Shown here piece by piece: positions 26,963-35,609 of a stretch of 51,049 nt of DNA (position 1 is the first letter of the stretch; each line of letters begins with the position of its first letter). Made by a program: the position numbers and the translations under genes. The notes below the pieces were generated by a model. That model was not told where the DNA came from and did no database searches. It saw only the letters and a program-made list of their open reading frames with translations. Location of the stretch: NCBI GenBank assembly GCA_900314765.1, contig OMWN01000030.1:1-51049 (forward strand), given 5' to 3'. The DNA comes from an uncultured Selenomonadales bacterium. Its GTDB lineage: Bacteria; Bacillota; Negativicutes; Selenomonadales; Selenomonadaceae.

Positions 26963-28804
26963 TTATTTGCCAAAAACAAACCTTACAATGCGCTCACTTG
27001 CCTCTTTTGTGGCAGCTTGTATATCTTTCTTTTTCCAAAACGGCTTCTTCGCGCCCTTATACTTTTCGACCAAATATTTCGCAATCGGATACTCGCTGTC
27101 GATGTAGCCTGTTCTGTCGCTGAGCTTTGTCGAGACTTTCACTCTGAACCACTCATTGCCGATGGCGCGATTGATACGCTCCTCGAGTAAAATCTTATTT
27201 CCAATTTTATTGACAAATCCCTTGAACTCGTCCTTATCGGCAAAGCCCGCATCCTCGCGTATCGCATCAAGGTTATTGCCGCTGCTCGGCATGATATGCT
27301 CTATATCGCATTTGCTTCCCATCTTGAACTCCATGCCGCGCTCCTTGGCGAAAAGATACTCATTCAGATAGACAAGCGTATAGCCGTCGTAGCTCATCAC
27401 AGCGTCCCTTATCGCCTCACGTGTCCAGTTTGCCGCTATATGCTCATCGAAATCCTTCTTTATTTCGCCCACAGAGACGGACTTGTCCGCAATCTGAACA
27501 TTTTCCTTGAAGAGAAACATCTTGAACTTTGCACTGGAAAAGCCCGTATCTACGAGCTCAAGCACCGTAAAGAGCCTCAGCATACTCTCGGCAATGACCG
27601 CTATATTGGCTTCTGTTATCTCCTCCAATGCAAGACGATGGAAATAGCTTGCCATGAACAGCCTGCTGTTATAATTGAATTTTAACAAGAGCCTTATTAA
27701 TGGATAATCAGCGACCTTCGCCCATGCCTCTGTCAAATGAATCATTTCTCTGCACAAATCATTTGGATTATCGAGCAGCTTCTTATTGATTTCCGTATAA
27801 TATCGTCTCAAGCCAGGCGTCGTCAAGATGACGTAGCCGTTGTCGCTGATGGTCTCCCTGTTGACTGCCCGTACATAGTACATCTGCTGCATCAAAATAC
27901 CATCGAGAGTCGCAACATTCGTCTCCATCAGTTTTTCCACGTTCTCCGCTAATTGCTTCCAAAGCGCATTGAACTCGGAGATTTCTCCCTTGCGGTCTGC
28001 CGACGCGTACAGCTTGGCGGAAATGATGTCAGAATCACACAGCGGCATGCCATCAGAATTCAAAGAATTGAACATCATTATGGCCTGCTCGACCTGCCAG
28101 CTTCGTATCTCTATCACTTCACATTCCTGCGTTACGGCCTTGGCAAAATTGTTCAGCTCCGACTCCGACAGTTCATCGATTTTCTCACAGAAAAACTTGA
28201 AATTCCTAAAAAAATTCGTGTACCTGTTATCCTTTTGCCGATATTTTATCTGAGTCACTTTGTCCGCCGCTTCTTTATAGTCTGCGGCGCTCAATATAGT
28301 AGACAGCTCATTTGGATAGCGTTCATTAATCGAGAGATTCTCCATAATTTTTGTGTGCTTATATATTTCGTTGTCGGTTTCCTCATCAGGTTCATCGTCT
28401 ATTTCTTCTGCTTTATACAGAATGCTCATAATGGTTCTACGGCGTGTTTTTAACCCATTACACAGTTCCCTTGATTCCTTATCATTTGAAGTTGCCTTGA
28501 TGGCTTTAATGATTCTGATGAGCAACGCCTTCAGCAAAAGCAAAAACGTCGTCGTCCTTTGCTGGCCATCTATCAGCACAAGCTTTTGGTCATCGTCTTG
28601 GCAGTTGATGATAATCGTGCCAAAGAAATACCTGTCCTTGCTGCCGCTCTCGATGAAATCCATGATGTCCTGCCACAGCTTGTCGCAGTTGTCAATCTGC
28701 CATGAATAAGCACGCTGATATTCTGGTATCGAAAATATTGCGTCCTCCTCAAGATGCAGATAATCACCTATTTTCCTCAGTTTTGGTTCAATCGTCTTTG
28801 GCAT
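26963..28804 (-). CDS. GmrSD-type (DUF262 + DUF1524) modification-dependent nuclease
   Basis: A 613-residue protein. The N-terminal DUF262 (GmrS-like, ParB/Srx-fold NTP-binding) domain contains FSIPEYQRAYSW (about 25-36) and VLIDGQQRTTTF (about 76-87). A helical middle follows, then a C-terminal DUF1524 (GmrD-like His-Me/HNH nuclease) domain. This has CDIEHIMPSSG (499-509), a downstream NKIGNKILLEERIN and the Lys/Tyr residues expected of the fold. Fused GmrSD proteins of about 600-700 residues are type IV restriction enzymes, the founding type cutting glucosyl-hydroxymethylcytosine DNA. Related DUF262 proteins also occur in other defence systems (BrxU, SspE). ATG 28804 is chosen because GAGGTGA lies 5 nt upstream. 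Base composition is noticeably more AT-rich than the flanking genes, which fits acquisition. Confidence 0.88.
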   Translation of the reverse strand: MPKTIEPKLRKIGDYLHLEEDAIFSIPEYQRAYSWQIDNCDKLWQDIMDFIESGSKDRYFFGTIIINCQDDDQKLVLIDGQQRTTTFLLLLKALLIRIIKAIKATSNDKESRELCNGLKTRRRTIMSILYKAEEIDDEPDEETDNEIYKHTKIMENLSINERYPNELSTILSAADYKEAADKVTQIKYRQKDNRYTNFFRNFKFFCEKIDELSESELNNFAKAVTQECEVIEIRSWQVEQAIMMFNSLNSDGMPLCDSDIISAKLYASADRKGEISEFNALWKQLAENVEKLMETNVATLDGILMQQMYYVRAVNRETISDNGYVILTTPGLRRYYTEINKKLLDNPNDLCREMIHLTEAWAKVADYPLIRLLLKFNYNSRLFMASYFHRLALEEITEANIAVIAESMLRLFTVLELVDTGFSSAKFKMFLFKENVQIADKSVSVGEIKKDFDEHIAANWTREAIRDAVMSYDGYTLVYLNEYLFAKERGMEFKMGSKCDIEHIMPSSGNNLDAIREDAGFADKDEFKGFVNKIGNKILLEERINRAIGNEWFRVKVSTKLSDRTGYIDSEYPIAKYLVEKYKGAKKPFWKKKDIQAATKEASERIVRFVFGK

Positions 28805-28925
28805 TTTAATCACCTCATATTTGTATTGCAAGGCTCAGATTTTACATGCTCTTTCCTATCCAGTTGGGCGAATATCTCCGCTGTTTTCGCTAGTTGTTCA
28901 TCCCCTCATAAATCTATCGCGTAAT

Positions 28926-28931
28926 ATTATA
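28926..28931 (-). promoter_or_regulatory. Possible -10 element of the GmrSD/DNPH1 unit
   Basis: A perfect TATAAT on the minus strand, about 120 nt before the start. No good -35 is seen at 16-18 nt, so this is tentative. Confidence 0.3.
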
Positions 28932-28983
28932 ATTCGCCATTCGCATGAAAATTCCTGCAAAAATTTTATCATCCATGTTTAAC

Positions 28984-29034
28984 AAAAGAAAAACGACGAT
29001 GTCAGATTAAACTGATGTCGTCGTTTTTTGTTGC
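28984..29034 (-). terminator. Terminator after the L,D-transpeptidase gene (end of rib operon)
   Basis: On the minus strand, ACGACGACATCAG and CTGACATCGTCGT pair with a short loop, followed by TTTTTCTTTT. It bounds the defence-like islet on its right. Confidence 0.88.
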
Positions 29035-29038
29035 TCTT

Positions 29039-30229
29039 TTATCTCGTAATATTCAGTTTTGACTTTAGTCCGTGGACGAACTGCCTTGCCTCTGGCGTGA
29101 ATATTCGCGTCTCGCCCATCCAATCGTAAGTGGCCTGTATCGCTGCCGCCGCGGTAAGCTTTAGCTCATCTTCAAAGCTTTCAGGCAGCCTAGACGCATT
29201 GTATGCCATGCCGCTATCCGTCATGTCGAGATTGCCATTGAGACGAAAAAGCGGTATCAAGTCGCGTTTCACGACGTACGCGTTGCCATTGAAAAGGACA
29301 TCATTTACTTGGCCGTATTTCGTCGTGACTTTGTCGCCGTTCACCTCGTATGGCACACCTAAATTCTTCGAGAGAACTTCCACGTTGAAATAAAGCTCGT
29401 CATTTATCAATACAGCCCAAGTATCGGTCATTTCGCCATCAACGATGACAGGGTACGCCTTGCCAACATCCATCGGCTTGCCGCTTGATTCATCAATCAA
29501 CGTTCTAGCCGCATTGTCTGACAAAAAATCCGCCATGCCATACAGAGCGAGCGCTTCGCGCACATCGCTTGCATCAATCGGCATGATGCCGAGCGCGTCT
29601 ATATGCACGCTGCACGAAACAGTGCCATAGTCACCGCGCGTCACATCGATACGCTGATATTTTATCGTGAGCGGCGTGCCGACGTCTACTTGCTCAAAAA
29701 GCTGTTCGACGTCATCTTCGTGCATGCGAATGCAGCCGTTCGACACATAGCCGCCTATCGACTGAGGCATATTCGTGCCATGAATGCCATAGTGACCGAT
29801 GAACCCCATCCATCTGTAGCCGAGCGGATTGCTATCGCCCGACGGCACGATCTCGTCCATGTCCTGTGGATTGACCCACACGGGCTCCACCTGCTTGTCC
29901 GTGATTTCATAGCTTCCCTCGGGCGTCGGCGTGTATGGCGTGCCCACTCCCACGGAATATTCCGCGATTTTATTTCGACCATCGTAAAGGACGAGCCTGC
30001 GCGTCGCGAGGTTTATGAATATACGATGCGCGTCGTCCTTATCATGTTTTTCTTGCTCGTTTGGATGGCGTTCTTTGCCATTGTCAGCGCGATTGCTTGA
30101 CAAAATATCATTTCTCAAAAGCTCCGCGCTCGAGCTTTTGTCCGACACGCCCGAGAAGGCATAGCCGCCCACGATGGAAATGACGAGTATCAGCGGTATC
30201 AGCAGGATATATTTCGCAAGCCTTGTCAT
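29039..30229 (-). CDS. L,D-transpeptidase (YkuD domain) with N-terminal anchor
   Basis: A 396-residue envelope enzyme. A membrane anchor or signal spans residues 5-26, then a charged linker. The YkuD domain is at about 68-190, with the catalytic signature HGTN...SNGCIRM: His150, Ser164 and nucleophile Cys166. A C-terminal region of about 190 residues (with the segments DELYFNVEVLSKNLGVPYE and VNDVLFNGNAYVVKRDLIP) resembles copper-amine-oxidase-N-like envelope domains, but this is uncertain. It should form 3-3 cross-links in peptidoglycan or attach proteins to it. It starts 1 nt after the stop of the YfcE-like gene and ends the FMN-riboswitch operon, an unusual place for a cell-wall enzyme. 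Confidence 0.9.
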   Translation of the reverse strand: MTRLAKYILLIPLILVISIVGGYAFSGVSDKSSSAELLRNDILSSNRADNGKERHPNEQEKHDKDDAHRIFINLATRRLVLYDGRNKIAEYSVGVGTPYTPTPEGSYEITDKQVEPVWVNPQDMDEIVPSGDSNPLGYRWMGFIGHYGIHGTNMPQSIGGYVSNGCIRMHEDDVEQLFEQVDVGTPLTIKYQRIDVTRGDYGTVSCSVHIDALGIMPIDASDVREALALYGMADFLSDNAARTLIDESSGKPMDVGKAYPVIVDGEMTDTWAVLINDELYFNVEVLSKNLGVPYEVNGDKVTTKYGQVNDVLFNGNAYVVKRDLIPLFRLNGNLDMTDSGMAYNASRLPESFEDELKLTAAAAIQATYDWMGETRIFTPEARQFVHGLKSKLNITR

Positions 30230-30230
30230 T

Positions 30231-30788
30231 TCAAATCTTCATCGTGTCCAGCGCCTCGCCCGTGTGGAGGTCATAGACCGTTATCGTGCCATTTTCTATG
30301 ACAGCGACCGTTTGACGTCCATCCTGCCTCTTGGAGAGAGACGGCGAGCCAGGGTTCAGGAAAATCGTATCATCGCGCTTCTCGATGCCGCCCACGTGCG
30401 TATGGCCACTCACGAATATGTCAACCTTCATGCGTCTCGCAAGCGCATTTTTCTCTCCATCTTCCTCTGTGAGGTGTCCGTGCGTCACGAGAATGCGGTG
30501 GCCGTCGAGCTCCGCGAAGGCGTACGGGTCTGCCAGAGGTATATTGAGCACCGATGTATCGACGAATGAATCGCAATTTCCGAACGATGCTATGATAGGC
30601 ACTGGACACTCGTTGATAAGTTCCACGAGCCTTGATGGCCCATAGCCAGGCGCCATCGGATTGCGCGGCCCATGGTAAAGGAAATCACCCGCATGCAGTA
30701 TGCGGTCAGCGTCATGGAAAAATTTATCGTAAGCCATTTCCCATGCTTTGGCATCGCCGTGCGTGTCGCTTATAACACCAATTTTCAT
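30231..30788 (-). CDS. YfcE-like metallophosphodiesterase
   Basis: A 185-residue calcineurin-like phosphoesterase. Metal-binding motifs are visible in order: MKIGVISDTHGD (1-12), HAGDFLYHGPRN near 35, SFGNCD near 70, LVTHGHL near 100 and SGHTHVGGIE near 130. Escherichia coli YfcE is a manganese phosphodiesterase with broad activity on model substrates and no certain physiological target. The gene follows ribH by 14 nt and precedes the L,D-transpeptidase by 1 nt, so it should be co-transcribed with riboflavin genes. A role in flavin or coenzyme phosphate metabolism is possible but not shown. Confidence 0.9.
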   Translation of the reverse strand: MKIGVISDTHGDAKAWEMAYDKFFHDADRILHAGDFLYHGPRNPMAPGYGPSRLVELINECPVPIIASFGNCDSFVDTSVLNIPLADPYAFAELDGHRILVTHGHLTEEDGEKNALARRMKVDIFVSGHTHVGGIEKRDDTIFLNPGSPSLSKRQDGRQTVAVIENGTITVYDLHTGEALDTMKI

Positions 30789-30801
30789 ATCACTCGCCGC
30801 C

Positions 30802-31272
30802 TCACTTCTTCATCTCGCGCAGGAGATTTGCCATCTCCATTGCCGCCATCGCGCCGTCCGATCCCTTGTTGCCGGACTTTGTGCCCGCACGCTCCACGGC
30901 CTGCTCTATGCTGTCCGTCGTAAGCACGCTGAAAATCACTGGCACGCCCGTCGATTGGCCCGCCTGTGCAACGCCTTTTGAGACCTCGGCGCAGACGTAG
31001 TCATAATGACTCGTCGCTCCTCTGATGACAGCGCCGACGCAGATGACAGCATCATATTTTTTGCTCTCCGCCATCGTGCGCGCGATGAGCGGTATCTCAA
31101 ATGCGCCCGGCACCCACGCGACGTCTATGTCGTTTTCGTCAGCCTCGTGACGCCTCAGCATGTCTATCGCCCCAGCGAGGAGCTTCGACGTGATGAACTC
31201 GTTGAAGCGCGATGCGACGATGCCAAATTTCAATCCTTTTGCCGTAAGCTTTCCTTCGATGATGTTTGCCAT
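30802..31272 (-). CDS. ribH: 6,7-dimethyl-8-ribityllumazine synthase
   Basis: A 156-residue enzyme condensing the pyrimidine intermediate with dihydroxybutanone phosphate to give lumazine. Family motifs are [38 protein letters not shown] and the C-terminal [13 protein letters not shown]. The start at 31272 is supported by GGAGG 9 nt upstream. An ATG three codons earlier would overlap that site. The gene overlaps the end of ribBA by a few bases, implying translational coupling within the rib operon. Confidence 0.97.
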   Translation of the reverse strand: MANIIEGKLTAKGLKFGIVASRFNEFITSKLLAGAIDMLRRHEADENDIDVAWVPGAFEIPLIARTMAESKKYDAVICVGAVIRGATSHYDYVCAEVSKGVAQAGQSTGVPVIFSVLTTDSIEQAVERAGTKSGNKGSDGAMAAMEMANLLREMKK

Positions 31273-31273
31273 T

Positions 31274-32473
31274 TTATTCATCCTCCAACAGATGCCCCAT
31301 TTTATTTTTCTTGACTGTCAAATATCCCTTGTTATATTTATTTGGCTCGATTTCAATAGGCAGGCGCTCCGTTATGTGAAGGCCATAGCCCTCGAGACCG
31401 GCGCGCTTTGCCGGATTATTCGTGAGCAGTCGTATCGATGTGAGGCCAATCGCCGACAAAATCTGTGCGCCTATACCGTAATCTCTGAGGTCTGGCGCAA
31501 ATCCCAACAGCACATTCGCCTCGACCGTGTCCTTGCCCTTGTCCTGCAAAGCGTAGGCTTTCATCTTGTTCGCGAGGCCAATGCCGCGCCCCTCTTGGCG
31601 CATATAGAGCACGACGCCCTCGCCCTCTTTCTCTATGCGGCGCAGTGCGGCATGAAGCTGATCGCCGCAGTCGCATCTGAGCGAGCCGAGTGCATCGCCC
31701 GTAAGGCACTCGGAGTGGACACGCACCATGACATCTTTCTTGCCTGCGACGTCGCCCTTTATGATGGCGAGGTGGCACTTGCCGTCGAGCGTGCTTTCAA
31801 ACGCCTTTATGCGGAAATGGCCATATTTCGATGGGAAATCGACGTCAGCAATCTGACGAATCAGTGTCTCATTGCGCTTCCTGTACTCGATGAGCGACTG
31901 CACGGAAATCATTTTGAGGCCGTGCTCCTCTGCAAATTTCAAGAGCTTCGGCGTGCGCATCATGTGTCCGTCGTCGTCCATGATTTCACAGCAAAGCCCC
32001 GCAGGATAGAGACCCGCGAGCCGCGCGAGGTCCGTCGTCGTCTCCGTGTGGCCAGCACGACGCAGCACACCGCCCGGCACAGAGCGCAGCGGAAAGACGT
32101 GGCCCGGCCGCCTGAATGTCGCTGGCTTTGAGCTTGGGTCTATGAGCGCCTTGACAGTTTTTGCTCTCTCGTACGCCGATATGCCCGTCTCCGTGTCGTA
32201 CGCGTCGACCGAGACCGTGAACGCCGTCTCATGGTTGTCCGTGTTATTCGAGACCATCTGCTGTATGTCGAGCTCATCGAGGCGCGCGCCGTCTATCGGC
32301 GTGCAGATGAGCCCCTTGGCGTACGTCGCCATGAAATTTATGGCCTCCGGTGTCACGAAGTCCGCCGCAATGATGAGGTCGCCCTCGTTTTCCCTGTCCT
32401 CGTCATCGACGACGACGAGCATTTTGCCGTGCTTTATATCGTTGATGGCATCTTCCACTTTTGCAAATGGCAT
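31274..32473 (-). CDS. ribBA: Bifunctional DHBP synthase / GTP cyclohydrolase II
   Basis: A 399-residue fusion. The N-terminal 3,4-dihydroxy-2-butanone-4-phosphate synthase (about 1-200) contains [12 protein letters not shown] and ALVAR-equivalent RPGHVFPL with [15 protein letters not shown]. The C-terminal GTP cyclohydrolase II (about 205-395) has the zinc ligands in [15 protein letters not shown] and the QEGRGIGL motif. It starts the riboflavin pathway from both ribulose-5-phosphate and GTP. It sits between ribE and ribH with short gaps, under the upstream FMN riboswitch. Confidence 0.97.
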   Translation of the reverse strand: MPFAKVEDAINDIKHGKMLVVVDDEDRENEGDLIIAADFVTPEAINFMATYAKGLICTPIDGARLDELDIQQMVSNNTDNHETAFTVSVDAYDTETGISAYERAKTVKALIDPSSKPATFRRPGHVFPLRSVPGGVLRRAGHTETTTDLARLAGLYPAGLCCEIMDDDGHMMRTPKLLKFAEEHGLKMISVQSLIEYRKRNETLIRQIADVDFPSKYGHFRIKAFESTLDGKCHLAIIKGDVAGKKDVMVRVHSECLTGDALGSLRCDCGDQLHAALRRIEKEGEGVVLYMRQEGRGIGLANKMKAYALQDKGKDTVEANVLLGFAPDLRDYGIGAQILSAIGLTSIRLLTNNPAKRAGLEGYGLHITERLPIEIEPNKYNKGYLTVKKNKMGHLLEDE

Positions 32474-32484
32474 ATCATCATCTC

Positions 32485-33138
32485 CTAAAATCCATATTTC
32501 ATCAAAAATTCTTTTGTGAGTCCTGATTTTTCCGTTTGTTCGTTTGACGGGCGCTCATCGTTTTGAGCAAGCATGAACTTCTCTATATATTTGCCGACTA
32601 TGTCGTTTTCTATGTTGACAACGTCGCCGACGCGCTTCGTGTGAAGTATTGTGACATCCTGCGTATGCGGTATCAGAGAAACCTTAAAATCTTTGTCCGT
32701 GACGCTCACCACCGTGAGACTCACGCCGTCAAGTGCCACGGAGCCTTTTTCGACAATATATTTTAAAAGCGCTTTCGGCGCTTCAATGGTGACGACGCGC
32801 GCATTTTGCTCATTCGTGATACTCACGATGCGCCCCGTTCCGTCGATATGACCGCTCACGATGTGCCCACCGAGACGCGACGCGAGACTAAGCGCGCGCT
32901 CGAGGTTCACGGGACTTCCGACGCTGATACTTTTGAGCGATGAGCGCCTCAACGTCTCCGGCATGACATCGACGGCAAATTCATTTGCTTTAAAGCTCGT
33001 CACCGTTAGGCACACGCCATTGACAGCTATGCTGTCGCCCACGTTCACATCGCTCAGCACTTTTTTCGCACTGATGATGAGCCGCCCGCTGCTTATATTT
33101 TTTATGTGGCCAATTTCTTCAACTATGCCTGTAAACAT
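32485..33138 (-). CDS. ribE: Riboflavin synthase, alpha subunit
   Basis: A 217-residue enzyme that dismutates two lumazine molecules to riboflavin. Two internally repeated lumazine-binding barrels are visible, the first with [22 protein letters not shown] and [10 protein letters not shown]. The second has [22 protein letters not shown] and IPHT. It lies 10 nt after ribD and 11 nt before ribBA, so it belongs to one transcription unit. Confidence 0.97.
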   Translation of the reverse strand: MFTGIVEEIGHIKNISSGRLIISAKKVLSDVNVGDSIAVNGVCLTVTSFKANEFAVDVMPETLRRSSLKSISVGSPVNLERALSLASRLGGHIVSGHIDGTGRIVSITNEQNARVVTIEAPKALLKYIVEKGSVALDGVSLTVVSVTDKDFKVSLIPHTQDVTILHTKRVGDVVNIENDIVGKYIEKFMLAQNDERPSNEQTEKSGLTKEFLMKYGF

Positions 33139-33148
33139 TTTTTAACCC

Positions 33149-34240
33149 TTATTTCTTGACGTATCCCGTCACGAGAATATCGCCGTCTATGAGTTCCGTC
33201 GATATGTTTTCGAGACGTACGGCATCACTGAGATGTGCAATGCCATTGCCCTCAACGCCCGTTAGAGCGTCGCGGCCGCCGACAATCATCGGCGCCATAA
33301 ACGCATAGACTTTGTCGACGTTATGCGTGGCGATGAACGAATAATTAACGCGCCCGCCGCCCTCGACAAGCAGCGACGTGATTTCGCGCTTGCCAAGCTC
33401 CAACAGCAGCTTATCAATATCTACTTCTTTTCCACCGCCGCAGATTATCACGTCGGCGCCCTTTGCCTTAATCGCGTCGATGTTTTCATTTGGTGCGCTT
33501 TTCGTCACTGCGATGATAGTCGGCGCTTTGCCGTCATTGAGAACATCTGCGTCCATCGGTATACGCGCCATGCTGTCCAGCACGACACGCACGGGATTTC
33601 GCGTCGTTTTGCCCGCTATGCGCGCCGTGAGGCTCGGGTTATCATGAAGCACGGTGCCGATGCCCACGAGTATAGCGTCGCTTTCATCCCTCAACACGTG
33701 GCCGCGTTCGCGTGACTTTTCGTTTGTGATCCACTCAGACTCGCCCGCCGTCGTAGCAATCTTGCCATCAAGCGTCATCGCCATTTTCATTCTGACGAAT
33801 GGCCGCCCCGTCGTGATCCATTTGAGGAACACTTCATTTTGACGGCGTGCCTCATCGCGGAGCACGCCGCATTTGACTTCGATGCCTGCGTTACGAAGCT
33901 CCTTCATGCCACCGCCGTTCACCTTTGGATTTGGGTCCTCAAGCGCGACGACAACACGCGCGATGCCTGCCTCGATGATGGCTTTCGAGCATGGACCCGT
34001 TCGCCCATAGTGGTCGCACGGCTCTAGCGTCACATACATTGTAGCACCGTGCGCGAGCTCACCCGCCATATTGAGCGCGTGTATCTCCGCGTGCGGCGTG
34101 CCCGCCTTCCGATGCCAGCCGGCGGCGACCACTCTGTCATCCTTCACGACGACAGCGCCGACAAGCGGATTGGGCGACGTCCTCCCGCGAGCATTCTCCG
34201 CGAGCCTCAACGCCATGCTCATATACTCTTCGTCCGTCAC
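33149..34240 (-). CDS. ribD: Bifunctional pyrimidine deaminase/reductase RibD
   Basis: A 363-residue fusion. The N-terminal cytidine-deaminase-fold domain has zinc ligands in HAEIHAL and PCDHYGRTGPCSKAI. The C-terminal NADPH-dependent reductase (about 145-360) has FVRMKMAMTLDGKIA and SLLVEGGGRVNYSF. It performs the second and third steps after GTP opening. GTG 34240 is chosen because GAAGG lies 8 nt upstream and the protein then begins at the conserved helix. Upstream in-frame codons (to 34312) run into repeat copy B and are rejected. It is the first gene of the FMN-controlled operon. Confidence 0.95.
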   Translation of the reverse strand: MTDEEYMSMALRLAENARGRTSPNPLVGAVVVKDDRVVAAGWHRKAGTPHAEIHALNMAGELAHGATMYVTLEPCDHYGRTGPCSKAIIEAGIARVVVALEDPNPKVNGGGMKELRNAGIEVKCGVLRDEARRQNEVFLKWITTGRPFVRMKMAMTLDGKIATTAGESEWITNEKSRERGHVLRDESDAILVGIGTVLHDNPSLTARIAGKTTRNPVRVVLDSMARIPMDADVLNDGKAPTIIAVTKSAPNENIDAIKAKGADVIICGGGKEVDIDKLLLELGKREITSLLVEGGGRVNYSFIATHNVDKVYAFMAPMIVGGRDALTGVEGNGIAHLSDAVRLENISTELIDGDILVTGYVKK

Positions 34241-34264
34241 ATCATTCACCTTCGCATTTTTATA

Positions 34265-34445
34265 AGTTCGTGAATATTCTCGAGGCGATGTCAGTCTGAA
34301 GTAACTTAGCAATTTCCTATAGGCTCTTTAGCTGGCTCCGAAGCGGCGTGTCTTCGCTTTTGCCGCGAGGAAGCCAGTATTAGAGCCTATTGAAATTGCG
34401 CAGTGGATGAGGACTGGCATCGCCGAGTCATTTTTAATCTGATTT
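34265..34445 (+). repeat. Hairpin-forming dispersed repeat, copy B
   Basis: Same orientation as copy A (22156-22333) and about 89 percent identical over 160 ungapped positions. It forms the same long hairpin. The stem that reads ACAGGCTCT/AGAGCCTGT in copy A reads ATAGGCTCT/AGAGCCTAT here, a C-G to T-A compensatory change. Changes in the outer arm (GATGTCAGTCT) and the apex (GCGGCG) keep pairing through G-U on the plus strand. It lies between the riboswitch terminator and ribD. Confidence 0.85.
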
Positions 34446-34461
34446 CATAATACATGCAAAA

Positions 34462-34498
34462 GAAAAACCACCCAAAGATTGCTTTGAGTGGTTTTTTT
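34462..34498 (-). terminator. FMN riboswitch-controlled terminator
   Basis: On the minus strand, ACCACTCAAAG and CTTTGGGTGGT pair around CAAT, followed by TTTTTCTTTT. It lies just 3' of the aptamer and is the off-state expression platform. Confidence 0.9.
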
Positions 34499-34513
34499 GC
34501 ATTTCAAATCTGC

Positions 34514-34623
34514 TGTCTTTTCTCATCCAGACTATACTGTCGGCCTCGGAATCTCACCGAGTCATGCTCGAAAGCTCGCGGGCTGTACCGCCGGTAGGGA
34601 ATCGAACCCTGCCTCAAAGACAA
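34514..34623 (-). ncRNA. FMN riboswitch (RFN element)
   Basis: On the minus strand it shows the RFN core: P1 TGTCTT, then GAGGCAGGGTTCGATTCCC, TACCGGCGGTACAGCCCGCGA, GATTCCGAGGCCGACAGT and TAGTCTGGATGAGA, closing with AAGACA. It binds FMN and represses the downstream rib operon through the adjacent terminator. Confidence 0.96.
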
Positions 34624-34646
34624 TCACGATATTCAGTTCGTTAGCT

Positions 34647-34675
34647 ATCATAGCACAACAAGACTTGATGTGCAA
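34647..34675 (-). promoter_or_regulatory. Promoter of the rib operon
   Basis: On the minus strand, TTGCAC (34675-34670), a 17-nt spacer and TATGAT (34652-34647), just after the lepB stop codon and 24 nt before the aptamer. Confidence 0.7.
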
Positions 34676-34682
34676 CTCCATA

Positions 34683-35204
34683 TCACGGCAGAGCCTTGAA
34701 CTGGCTGAACGGCCAAAATACGAGCATCGCTTTGCCCTTTATCATTTCATATGAGACAAATCCGACATCAGCGAACCTGCTGTCCTCTGAATTATTGCGG
34801 TTGTCGCCCATGACAAAGATGTGACCTTCTGGCACCGTCGCAAGCGGATAATTGCCGCGCGTCTTGCTCAGTATGTACGGCTCATTGAGGAGCTTGCCAT
34901 TGACGAAGACATTGCCGTTCTTTATCTCAATCGTGTCACCGGGGATGGCAATGACTCTCTTGATGAAGTCACGGCTCGGGTCGCGTGGATATTTGAAAAC
35001 GAGTATCTCGCCGCGCTCCGGCGCCCTGAAGCGATAGATGAACTTATTGACGACAAGCCTTTCCGCGCTCTGAAGCGTCGGCCGCATCGAAGGGCCATCG
35101 ACCAAGTAAAGCTCCACGATAAAGTAACGAATGAAGAACGCCAAAACGACGGCAACGACTATCGAGACAACCCAGTCCTTGATTTCTTCACCCAAAGACT
35201 TCAT
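34683..35204 (-). CDS. lepB: Signal peptidase I
   Basis: A 173-residue membrane-bound type I signal peptidase with one N-terminal transmembrane helix (about 10-30). The catalytic Ser39 lies in VDGPSMRPTL and Lys82 in RDFIKRVIA. Conserved VMGDNRNNSEDSR is near the C-terminus. The short length and single helix match the Firmicute type. It removes signal peptides from exported proteins such as the amidases and PBPs nearby. ATG 35204 follows GGAGGT closely. A terminator-like hairpin lies between rplS and this gene, so its transcription depends on read-through or an unseen promoter. Confidence 0.95.
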   Translation of the reverse strand: MKSLGEEIKDWVVSIVVAVVLAFFIRYFIVELYLVDGPSMRPTLQSAERLVVNKFIYRFRAPERGEILVFKYPRDPSRDFIKRVIAIPGDTIEIKNGNVFVNGKLLNEPYILSKTRGNYPLATVPEGHIFVMGDNRNNSEDSRFADVGFVSYEMIKGKAMLVFWPFSQFKALP

Positions 35205-35224
35205 AAACCTACCTCCTACCTAAT

Positions 35225-35257
35225 AAAAAAGGGACTGATTTCCAGTCCCTCTTTTCA
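35225..35257 (-). terminator. Terminator/attenuator between rplS and lepB
   Basis: On the minus strand, GGGACTG and CAGTCCC pair around GAAAT, followed by TTTTTTATTA. It begins 4 nt after the rplS stop. Confidence 0.75.
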
Positions 35258-35260
35258 CTC

Positions 35261-35602
35261 TCAGTGACGCTCCTTGATACGAGCAGCCTTGCCTGTGAGT
35301 CCACGCAGATAGTAGAGCTTTGCTCTCCTGACCTTGCCCTTGTGAAGGACATCGATCTTCTCGATACGCGGGGAATGCACAGGGAACATACGCTCAACGC
35401 CGATGCCGTACGAGATACGACGCACCGTGAACATCTCACGCACGCCGGAGCCCTGACGCGCAATCACGACGCCCTCAAACATCTGGATACGCTCGCGAGT
35501 GCCCTCAACAATTTTCGCATGGACACGAACCGTGTCGCCTGGGCGAAAGTCCGGAATATCCGAACGGAGCTGTTCCTTCTCAAGTTCCTGAATAATGTTC
35601 AT
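35261..35602 (-). CDS. rplS: 50S ribosomal protein L19
   Basis: A 113-residue ribosomal protein at the 30S-50S interface. [32 protein letters not shown] and [13 protein letters not shown] are typical, and the C-terminal [20 protein letters not shown] is complete. ATG 35602 follows AGGAGG. It is usually found after rimM-trmD, which are absent here. It has its own promoter and a leader that may be regulatory. Confidence 0.97.
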   Translation of the reverse strand: MNIIQELEKEQLRSDIPDFRPGDTVRVHAKIVEGTRERIQMFEGVVIARQGSGVREMFTVRRISYGIGVERMFPVHSPRIEKIDVLHKGKVRRAKLYYLRGLTGKAARIKERH

Positions 35603-35609
35603 ATTTCTT

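Larger units (their letters stand above)
34241..34682. other. rib operon leader region
   Basis: A 442-bp non-coding stretch. In transcription order on the minus strand it holds a promoter (34675-34647), the FMN aptamer (34623-34514), an intrinsic terminator (34498-34462) and the hairpin-forming repeat copy B (34445-34265) just before ribD. Confidence 0.85.

Noticed and set aside
34241-34312. Longer N-terminus for RibD starting at 34312
   Set aside because: The extra codons lie in the end of repeat copy B, lack a ribosome-binding site and add residues absent from the family. GTG 34240 with GAAGG fits better.
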